In this document: piece by piece, positions 1-5,262 of the stretch | How the letters are laid out: every line of letters begins with the position of its first letter | How positions within the stretch are numbered: the first letter of the stretch is position 1 | Assembly (NCBI GenBank): GCA_012799265.1 | Contig: JAAZLP010000121.1 | Location: 1 to 12,184, forward strand | Reading direction: 5' to 3' | Origin: Phyllobacteriaceae bacterium | GTDB lineage: Bacteria; Pseudomonadota; Alphaproteobacteria; Rhizobiales; Devosiaceae | DNA length: 12,184 nucleotides | Translations under genes and position numbers: made by a program | The notes under the pieces: generated by a model | Seen by the model: only the letters and a program-made list of their open reading frames with translations | Told to the model about the DNA's origin: nothing | Database searches by the model: none

Positions 1-252
1 GAGCCGATGACGGTCGATGGCGCCCCCGGTCTCACCCTGCGCGGCGAAAGCGACGCCATGATCGTTCAGGGTCTCGTCGCCGTACTGCTGGCGCTTTACT
101 CCGGCCGCTCGGCCAAGGAAATCGCCGACACCGACGCCATTGCGCTCTTTGATGAACTGGGCCTGCGCGAGCACCTCACCTCGCAGCGCTCCAACGGCCT
201 TGCCGCCATGGTCAACCGCATCCGTGGCGAAGCCCAGGCCAACCTCAACTAG
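1..252 (+). CDS. sufE: SufE-family Fe-S cluster assembly sulfur acceptor (3' part)
   Basis: The frame is open from the first base of the window to a TAG at 250-252, so the start lies upstream. The visible part of about 83 residues matches the C-terminal half of SufE: the GESDAMIVQGL segment, a following LLALYSG helix, then GLREHLTSQRSNGL and a closing alanine-rich helix. In the known family, SufE takes persulfide sulfur from the cysteine desulfurase SufS on a conserved cysteine and stimulates cytosolic Fe-S cluster assembly. That cysteine lies in the missing N-terminal half and cannot be checked here. The stop codon overlaps the stop of the convergent DUF6456 gene in a single CTAG. A CsdE-type paralogue cannot be excluded. 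Family call is confident; the exact paralogue is inferred. Confidence 0.88.
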   Translation, partial: EPMTVDGAPGLTLRGESDAMIVQGLVAVLLALYSGRSAKEIADTDAIALFDELGLREHLTSQRSNGLAAMVNRIRGEAQANLN

Positions 253-728
253 TCGGCAAACATCGGTGGCCGCTCCGGCAACCAACTACGCATCAGCCCC
301 GATTCGGCGCCCGCCGCCACTGGCGCGAGGCCCAGCGACATCGCCAGATGCTCGAGCCCGATCCGCAGCACCAGCTTGGCGCTGCGCCTCGGCCAGTTGC
401 GCTCAGCCTCTATGAGCTGCAATCCCTTGTCGAAGCCGCAGATATCGGTCAGCACGCCCCAGCAATCGCCGGGCATCGTTGCTGCCATCCGGCCCAGACG
501 CTGCCGCGCTTCGGCGGCGCTGTCGGCCAATTCGGCCTGCTGCGGCTTGCCCCTGCTCCCACCTACCCGGGTTGGGTCATAGGACATGGTCACCCGCTGC
601 ATCATCTGCGCCCTGTCGAAGAGCCGCGCCAGAACCCGCGCCGCCTCGACATGGTGACCATCGAGAAACCCATTGGCGAGCCGAAGCACCGCCTCGGGTG
701 CCACATCGCCCGAACGCGCCTCATGCAT
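249..728 (-). CDS. DUF6456 domain protein
   Basis: A 159-residue protein matching the DUF6456 family of alphaproteobacteria. Visible family marks are the RVTMSYDPTR segment near residues 46-55, a central helix rich in Ala and Arg (AEARQRLGRM), then GDCWGVLTDICGFDKGLQLIE and the ERNWPRRSAKLVLRIGLEHL stretch in the C-terminal third. No membrane segment or signal peptide is seen, so it should be cytosolic. The molecular function of the family is not known to me; the basic WPRRSAK region would suit nucleic-acid binding, but that is inference. It overlaps the upstream DnaA-C-like gene by 8 bases (ATGCATGA), with GGAGG 8 bases before its ATG, so the two are probably translated from one message. Its TAG stop shares CTAG with the convergent sufE gene. 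Confidence 0.82.
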   Translation of the reverse strand: MHEARSGDVAPEAVLRLANGFLDGHHVEAARVLARLFDRAQMMQRVTMSYDPTRVGGSRGKPQQAELADSAAEARQRLGRMAATMPGDCWGVLTDICGFDKGLQLIEAERNWPRRSAKLVLRIGLEHLAMSLGLAPVAAGAESGLMRSWLPERPPMFAD

Positions 729-1068
729 CGCCCTGCCCTCCGGTCAGAAGGTGCTCAAGCCGGTCCAACTCGGCGTCGAACTTCGGATCATTGCGCATGT
801 CCTCTACCAGTCCGCAGGCATATGAGACCGTTGTCCTATCTCGCTTGAAGGCCAGCCCCACCGCGGTCAGGCTCTGCCCCATGGCAACATGGGTGAGATA
901 CATCGCCACCTGCCGCGCCCTGGCCGTCGGCGCGCGGCAGCGAGAATGGTGCAGCAGCAGGGATTTGGAAATCGCCATTTCCCGCGACACCAGCTCTATC
1001 ACATGGGCCGCCTCTGCTGTCGCGGGACGGGTGGAGGCACGCTGGCGGAAGGTCGAATCTATGAACAT
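721..1068 (-). CDS. Small helix-turn-helix protein resembling DnaA domain IV
   Basis: A 115-residue cytosolic protein whose middle (about residues 33-92) resembles the C-terminal DNA-binding domain of DnaA: RARQ at 50-53 followed by an AMYL helix, SLTAVGLAF as the first helix of the turn, and RDRTTVSYAC at 76-85 in place of the DnaA signature DHTTVxHA. The DnaA AAA+ ATPase part is absent, so it is not an initiator; a DNA-binding regulator is the likely role. The histidine of DHTT is Arg78 here, which may alter site preference. The ATG at 1068 is chosen because GGAG sits 7 bases upstream; an in-frame ATG at 1110 would put the start inside an inverted-repeat region with no clear ribosome site. 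It is coupled to the downstream DUF6456 gene by an 8-base overlap, so the proteins may act together. Function is inferred. Confidence 0.8.
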   Translation of the reverse strand: MFIDSTFRQRASTRPATAEAAHVIELVSREMAISKSLLLHHSRCRAPTARARQVAMYLTHVAMGQSLTAVGLAFKRDRTTVSYACGLVEDMRNDPKFDAELDRLEHLLTGGQGDA

Positions 1069-1083
1069 GGGAATGCTCCGATC

Positions 1084-1107
1084 AGAATAGGATGATATTC
1101 CTATTCT
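1084..1107. repeat. Inverted repeat upstream of the DnaA-C-like gene (candidate operator or leader hairpin)
   Basis: AGAATAGGA at 1084-1092 and TCCTATTCT at 1099-1107 are perfect 9-base reverse complements separated by 6 bases (TGATAT). The element lies 15 bases before the ATG at 1068, between the second palindrome and the Shine-Dalgarno sequence. It could be an operator for autoregulation by the helix-turn-helix product, or fold as a hairpin in the leader. No T-run follows, so a terminator is unlikely. Confidence 0.6.
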
Positions 1108-1119
1108 CACGCCGAAAGC

Positions 1120-1134
1120 TATCCCCCGGGGATA
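1120..1134. repeat. Palindrome TATCCCC-C-GGGGATA
   Basis: Perfect 7-base arms around one central base, about 50 bases upstream of the DnaA-C-like start. Read on the minus strand its edge gives TTATCCCCG, which agrees at 7 of 9 positions with the DnaA box TTATCCACA. Whether it binds DnaA, the small DnaA-C-like protein or something else is unknown. Confidence 0.45.
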
Positions 1135-1173
1135 AGTTGGTCCGGAATTTTGAAAACTGGGTCGGGAAACGAG

Positions 1174-1200
1174 AAAGGCCGCCCCGTTGAGGCGGCCTTT
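1174..1200 (-). terminator. Rho-independent terminator of mucR
   Basis: AAAGGCCGCC at 1174-1183 pairs perfectly with GGCGGCCTTT at 1191-1200 around a 7-base loop. On the minus strand the hairpin starts 24 bases past the mucR stop and is followed by TTTCTCG, a short T-rich tail. It separates mucR from the downstream DnaA-C-like gene, which lies on the same strand. Confidence 0.75.
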
Positions 1201-1224
1201 GCGAAATCAGCTTGGATCAGACGA

Positions 1225-1647
1225 TCAGCTGGCCTTGCGGCCCAGACCGTTGTCCTTGGCAAGCTTGGAGCGGGTTGCCGAGTAGCTCGGAGCCACCATC
1301 GGGTAGTCAGCCGGCAGGCCCCACTTCTCGCGGTATTCTTCCGGCGAGAGATTGTAGTGGGTGCGCAGGTGGCGCTTCAGCGACTTGAACTTCTTACCGT
1401 CTTCCAGGCAGATGATGTAGTCGTTGGCGATCGACTTGCGGATCGGCACAGCGGGCTTCAGCTCTTCAACGGGGGCGACAACTTCGTTCGTCTGCAGGGC
1501 ACGCAGAGCGCCATGCACATCGGCAATGAGCTTGGGCAGGTCAGTGGGGCTGACTGCGTTGTGGCTTACATATGCGGAGACAATCTCCGTGCTCAGCTCG
1601 ATCAGATCGGCCTCAGCACTTGCGAACGCGCCGGTATCGTCGTTCAT
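1225..1647 (-). CDS. mucR: MucR/Ros family zinc-finger transcriptional regulator
   Basis: A 140-residue protein of the MucR/Ros family, the prokaryotic zinc-finger regulators that in rhizobia and Brucella control exopolysaccharide, motility, cell-cycle and virulence genes, usually as H-NS-like repressors at AT-rich sites. Residues 1-55 form the helical N-terminal part associated with oligomerisation. The finger spans Cys80, Asp83, His93 and His97 (C-x2-D-x9-H-x3-H), followed by the family block NLSPEEYREKWGLP and PMVAPSYSATRS. Asp replaces the second cysteine of Ros, a known variant among MucR proteins. GGAAGG lies 6 bases before the ATG. The leader is AT-rich, which fits autoregulation, a known habit of the family; that is inference here. 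Length is typical. Confidence 0.95.
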   Translation of the reverse strand: MNDDTGAFASAEADLIELSTEIVSAYVSHNAVSPTDLPKLIADVHGALRALQTNEVVAPVEELKPAVPIRKSIANDYIICLEDGKKFKSLKRHLRTHYNLSPEEYREKWGLPADYPMVAPSYSATRSKLAKDNGLGRKAS

Positions 1648-1708
1648 TTTTCAACCTTCCAGAGATTTTTTTATTGGGCAGAAATAAGGGGCATTTCCAC
1701 CTAGTTTG

Positions 1709-1737
1709 TTCGTAGTGTTCTTCCAACCAAGGTGCAA
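1709..1737 (-). promoter_or_regulatory. Candidate mucR promoter
   Basis: On the minus strand TTGCAC (1737-1732) and TACGAA (1714-1709) are separated by 17 bases and would start transcription about 55 bases before mucR. Agreement with sigma-70 consensus is only moderate. The AT-rich region 1648-1773 also contains the palindrome TGCATGCA near 1753 and no evident terminator for mrpG, so read-through from the mrp operon into mucR is possible. Confidence 0.3.
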
Positions 1738-1773
1738 GCCTACGTACACAACTGCATGCACAAAGTAGTCGAT

Positions 1774-2127
1774 TTAACGGCGAGAACTGGGCTTTGGTTC
1801 CGCAGTAAACTCATCTAGAGAGGTCTCTATTCCCGGACGCAATCCAGCAAAATACGCAGCTTTGGCCAATAGATGAGCAGAAATAGGGGTGGTCAGAAGT
1901 AAAAACACGATGCCAATTACCGCACGCAATGAGACTGCGACATCGTGGCTCAGGAGAGCTACAGCAAGTAGAATCAACCCACCACCAACTGCACCTGCCT
2001 TAGAAGCAGCATGCATTCGGGTATAAAGATCGGGTAAACGCAATACACCAATTGTGGCTAGAAGCGTAAATATCGCCCCCAACACCAGCACGCTGCCCCC
2101 GAGATAGACAAGAACGTCACCAAGCAT
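1774..2127 (-). CDS. mrpG: Mrp-type Na+/H+ antiporter subunit G
   Basis: A 117-residue membrane protein of the MnhG/PhaG family. Three hydrophobic helices (about residues 7-28, 42-62 and 67-92) and the conserved IGVLRLPDLYTRMHAASK loop identify it. It is a small subunit of the hetero-oligomeric Mrp antiporter in the inner membrane; its exact role within the complex is unclear even in studied members. Its ATG overlaps the mrpF stop by one base (TGATG) and AGGAGGA lies 8 bases upstream inside mrpF. Codon use is strikingly unlike the rest of the operon: CTA, TTA, ATA, GTA and GGA codons are frequent, and G+C is about 50% by hand count. It is the last gene of the operon. Confidence 0.93.
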   Translation of the reverse strand: MLGDVLVYLGGSVLVLGAIFTLLATIGVLRLPDLYTRMHAASKAGAVGGGLILLAVALLSHDVAVSLRAVIGIVFLLLTTPISAHLLAKAAYFAGLRPGIETSLDEFTAEPKPSSRR

Positions 2128-2420
2128 CAGGGGTCTCCTCCTGCCTTGCCGCGCAACAGGATGTACCGGGCGAGCGCAATAGTGCCCAAAAAGCCCAGAA
2201 GTGCCAAGGCAATTGCAATATCGAGATAGAGCGACAGTCCGGTGCGGATGGCGATGGCGCCGACAAAGCCCATGGCCACCATCGTCAGCATATCGAGCGC
2301 CAGCACACGGTTAGCCATGCGCGGTCCAATAAAGATTCGCACCGACGAAATCAGCAGCGCCAGTCCCAGCAGAACCAGCGAGATCGTCGTCGCCCAATCG
2401 AGGAACAGTTCGGGCGTCAT
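2127..2420 (-). CDS. mrpF: Mrp-type Na+/H+ antiporter subunit F
   Basis: A 97-residue protein with three membrane helices (about 11-28, 39-60 and 66-88), matching MnhF/PhaF by the RIFIGPRMANRVLALDMLT loop and the following small-residue helix. It is a minor subunit of the inner-membrane Mrp cation/proton antiporter; MrpF has been linked to cholate and Na+ efflux in Bacillus, a role that cannot be read from sequence. The start overlaps the mrpE stop by ATGA, and AGGAGGTG lies 5 bases upstream, a strong ribosome site. The length is normal for the family. Confidence 0.93.
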   Translation of the reverse strand: MTPELFLDWATTISLVLLGLALLISSVRIFIGPRMANRVLALDMLTMVAMGFVGAIAIRTGLSLYLDIAIALALLGFLGTIALARYILLRGKAGGDP

Positions 2421-2896
2421 TCGAACACCTCCTGCACCTTCTTCTCAAAACCATTGGCAATATCGGCGATCAGGGCCTCGCGGCTGCTCATGTTGAGCGC
2501 GTGGACATAGAGCACCGACTTGTCTTCCGAGACATCGATACTCAGCGTGCCCGGCGTCAGCGTCACAAGGTTCGCCAGCACCGTGATTTCCGCGTCCGAC
2601 TTTACTGTCAGGGGCACCGCCACAATGGCGGGACGTACCGCTGCCTTGATGTTCGGCCGGATGACGACGAGGGCGACCTTCACCGCGCTCGCCATCAGCT
2701 CATAAAGAAACAGCACAGTCAGCGAGAGTATGCGCCGCGCCTTTACCAATGTCCGTGGCCCGGTCAGAGAATAACGCAGCAGCAGAACTGCCACGCCACC
2801 CAACACCATACCGAAGACGAGGTTGAGGCCGGAGAAATTGCCCGTGGCGCCCGCCCAGACCAGCGCCAGAATGACGATGAAGAGCGATGATCTCAT
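2417..2896 (-). CDS. mrpE: Mrp-type Na+/H+ antiporter subunit E
   Basis: A 159-residue MnhE/PhaE protein. Residues 1-40 form two close hydrophobic helices, a third membrane helix lies about 54-80, and the C-terminal half is a soluble domain with the family signature LVTLTPGTLSIDVS near residues 110-123. MrpE is needed for assembly or full activity of the Mrp complex in studied species rather than for ion translocation itself. It overlaps mrpD by ATGA (2893-2896) and mrpF by ATGA (2417-2420), so its translation is coupled on both sides. Its own ribosome site is weak (GGGGGTG). Confidence 0.93.
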   Translation of the reverse strand: MRSSLFIVILALVWAGATGNFSGLNLVFGMVLGGVAVLLLRYSLTGPRTLVKARRILSLTVLFLYELMASAVKVALVVIRPNIKAAVRPAIVAVPLTVKSDAEITVLANLVTLTPGTLSIDVSEDKSVLYVHALNMSSREALIADIANGFEKKVQEVFE

Positions 2897-4452
2897 CGTG
2901 CACCCCCGGCCAGGTTTGTAGCGGCGACGTAACGGGCCGGATCCAGAATGTCCCCTGCCCCTTCCTTGATCGCCCCCATCAGCGGCCCGGGCCAGAGCCC
3001 CACCACGATGATTGCAGCCGTCAGCAGGCCCGTCGCGCCAAAGCCGAGCTTCAGTCGACCATTGTCCTTCGGCGCCTCGACCCCATCCGCCGCGCCGCGC
3101 CAGAAGACATGCGCCCAGAGGCGGCTCCCCGCGATGATGGTCAGCACCGCATTGACAAGCAGCGCGATGGCAAGCGCCAGATCAACCCAATCAGCCCCTT
3201 CGAACCCGCCCTGCAGCAGCAGCAGCTTTGGCCAGAAACCGAGGAAAGGTGGCACACCAGCTGCGCCCATGATGAGGACGAAGAAGAGGATGGAGATCGG
3301 CGTGCTCGCCCCATAGAGCCCGCCCATCTGCCGTGTATCGGTCGCGCCCGTCATCTTCTCCACGAGACCCGCCGTCAGATAGAGCGCCGTCATGGTGACG
3401 ATGGCGTGGACGATGTAGAGCCCGGAACCGGCAATGCCGGTCTCGCTCGCCATGGCGATACCCGCGATCACAGCCCCGATGCCGCCGATGACGACAAAGC
3501 CGATGGCGCGGCGGAGATTGGTTTCGGCAATGGCCCCGAGTGGCGCGATCACCAGCGTCGCAATGGCGATGATGACGAGCACCGGCTCCAGCAGATCGCG
3601 GCTTTCCGGCAGGATCGCCACAAGCGACCGCAGCAGGGCATAGGCGCCCACCTTGGTCAGCAGCCCCGCAAACAGCGCCGAAATCACCGCCGGCGGCGTG
3701 TGATAGGAAGCCGGCAGCCAGGAATTGAGCGGGAACGCCGCCGCCTTCATGCCAAAGGCGAGGATCAGCATGGACGCAATGGCGGCGATGGCAGCCGGGT
3801 CTGCGGAGGGTGCGGCCCGCATGATATCGGCCATGTTGAGCGTGCCGACGAGGCCATAGAGCAGACCAAGCGAGAGCAGGAAAAACACCGTCGCAAGGAA
3901 GTTGAGGAAGCCGTATTTGACCGCCCCGTCGAGCTGCACATCCTTGCCGCCCTGGATGATCAGGCCGAAGGACGCGATCAGCATCACTTCGAACCAGACA
4001 TAGAGGTTGAAGAGGTCACCGGTGAGGAAGGCACCGGTCACACCGGTCAGCAGCAGCAGCACCAGGGCATGGAAGCCATTGCGGCTATCGGCTTCTTCAC
4101 GGTCGATCTCGGCATAGACCAGCACGATCAGCGTCACGACCGCCGCCGCCAGCGCGAAGATGGCGCCGAAGGCATCAACGGTGAGGCTGATGCCGAAGGG
4201 CGGCAGCCACTTGCCCATGGTCATGCTGACCGGGCCAGCGGCCATGACCTTCATCACCAGCGCGATTTCGGTGGCGATGATGGCGATCACCACCAGCGCC
4301 GCGCCGACAAAGGCGAGGCCCGGCCGACGCCGAAGCACCAGCGAGACGGCAGCGCCCATCAGCGCCAGCACGATCGGCAGCACGATTACCCAGTCCCCGA
4401 TCGGGGGCAGGGTTTCGAGCATGGTCGGTGCAGTTACGATAATTTCTTCCAT
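2893..4452 (-). CDS. mrpD: Mrp-type Na+/H+ antiporter subunit D
   Basis: A 519-residue polytopic membrane protein of the NuoM/NuoN-like antiporter family (proton_antipo_M domain roughly residues 130-420). Key polar membrane residues are visible: Glu155 in NLYVWFEVML, Lys236 in FGMKAAAFPLNSWLP and Lys267 in GLLTKVGAYALLR, matching the Glu/Lys ion-path residues of MrpD and complex I subunits. HTPPAVISALFAGLLTK is the classical family signature. MrpD is one of the two large proton-channel-like subunits of the complex. The ATG lies 4 bases after the mrpC TAA with little Shine-Dalgarno, so translation probably depends on coupling to mrpC. Length is close to the usual 490-540. Confidence 0.96.
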   Translation of the reverse strand: MEEIIVTAPTMLETLPPIGDWVIVLPIVLALMGAAVSLVLRRRPGLAFVGAALVVIAIIATEIALVMKVMAAGPVSMTMGKWLPPFGISLTVDAFGAIFALAAAVVTLIVLVYAEIDREEADSRNGFHALVLLLLTGVTGAFLTGDLFNLYVWFEVMLIASFGLIIQGGKDVQLDGAVKYGFLNFLATVFFLLSLGLLYGLVGTLNMADIMRAAPSADPAAIAAIASMLILAFGMKAAAFPLNSWLPASYHTPPAVISALFAGLLTKVGAYALLRSLVAILPESRDLLEPVLVIIAIATLVIAPLGAIAETNLRRAIGFVVIGGIGAVIAGIAMASETGIAGSGLYIVHAIVTMTALYLTAGLVEKMTGATDTRQMGGLYGASTPISILFFVLIMGAAGVPPFLGFWPKLLLLQGGFEGADWVDLALAIALLVNAVLTIIAGSRLWAHVFWRGAADGVEAPKDNGRLKLGFGATGLLTAAIIVVGLWPGPLMGAIKEGAGDILDPARYVAATNLAGGAR

Positions 4453-4456
4453 GTCG

Positions 4457-4834
4457 TTAGTAACTCAACGGCGGCTGCGGCGAGCGTTCCGGCTCGGCCA
4501 GGCGCATCGTGTCGGTATTGTCCGCATCGAGCTTCTGGTAGGCGCGGAAGCTCAGCACCAGAAGGAAGCTGAACATGGAAAAGCCGATCACGATGGCAGT
4601 CAGGATCAGCGCCTGCGGCAGCGGATTGGCGATCGGCCCTTCCGGCCCATAGAGGCCCGGCGGCACGATGGGCGCGGCTTCCCGCGTCAACCGCCCTGCC
4701 GTCAGGATGGTCAGGTTCACGCCATTGCCCAGAATGGTCATGCCGATCAGCATGCGAATGACCGAGCGCGACAGCAGCAGATAGATACCGGTGGCGATGA
4801 AGATGCCGACCAGGATGGCCATGACATAATCCAT
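4457..4834 (-). CDS. mrpC: Mrp-type Na+/H+ antiporter subunit C
   Basis: A 125-residue NuoK-like subunit with three membrane helices (about 3-22, 28-47 and 75-98). The family signature NPLPQALILTAIVIG lies at the start of the third helix, and GMTILGNGVNL in the second. The last 25 residues form a hydrophilic, acidic, proline-containing tail ending PPLSY. MrpC is the Mrp counterpart of complex I NuoK. Its ATG overlaps the mrpB stop by one base (TGATG) with AGGAGG 7 bases upstream. Only the tail is less conserved; the call is secure from sequence and position. Confidence 0.95.
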   Translation of the reverse strand: MDYVMAILVGIFIATGIYLLLSRSVIRMLIGMTILGNGVNLTILTAGRLTREAAPIVPPGLYGPEGPIANPLPQALILTAIVIGFSMFSFLLVLSFRAYQKLDADNTDTMRLAEPERSPQPPLSY

Positions 4835-5262
4835 CAGAGGTCCTCCTCGTCGTTTTCGCTGATCAGCGCCAGACCGATGGACGCCAGCGCGCCAAACACC
4901 GTGAAATAGACGCCAAGGTCAAAGATCAGCGGCGTCGAGAGCGCGATCTCGGTGTCCCCGATGACGGGGAACCACCAGATGCTGGTCATAAATGGCGCGT
5001 CGATGAAGAGGCTCAAAAGCCCCGAAAGCCCGGCCATGAAGACACCAAACGCGGCAATCGAGACAGGATCAAAACGCAGCGCGGTGCGGGTCGCCTTGAC
5101 GCCGATGGCCAGCGCCAGCACTTCCAGCGACGCAGCAGCAATGAGGCCACCGATAAACCCGCCGCCCGGCTCATTGTGTCCGCGCAGGCAGATATAGGCC
5201 GAGAAGACCAGCATGATGGCGACGATCAGCGGCGCCAGGGTGCGGAAGATGACAGTATTCAT
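4834..5262 (-). CDS. mrpB: Mrp-type Na+/H+ antiporter subunit B
   Basis: A 142-residue MnhB-domain protein with four membrane helices. The conserved loop GHNEPGGGFIGGL near residues 28-40 and the STPLIFDLGVYFTVFGA helix near the end are hallmarks. It ends in an acidic ENDEEDL. The presence of a separate mrpB after mrpA marks a seven-gene operon rather than the six-gene type in which A and B are fused. It overlaps the mrpA stop by ATGA (5259-5262), and AGAGGA precedes the start. Confidence 0.95.
   Translation of the reverse strand: MNTVIFRTLAPLIVAIMLVFSAYICLRGHNEPGGGFIGGLIAAASLEVLALAIGVKATRTALRFDPVSIAAFGVFMAGLSGLLSLFIDAPFMTSIWWFPVIGDTEIALSTPLIFDLGVYFTVFGALASIGLALISENDEEDL

Noticed and set aside
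479..1090. Plus-strand frame of 203 codons opposite the DUF6456 and DnaA-C-like genes
   Set aside because: Ser/Arg/Ala/Pro-rich translation with no domain; the two minus-strand genes match known families and have good ribosome sites.
1741..1760. TACGTA and TGCATGCA palindromes as regulator sites
   Set aside because: Short self-complementary words of six to eight bases are expected by chance in an AT-rich spacer, and nothing else supports them.
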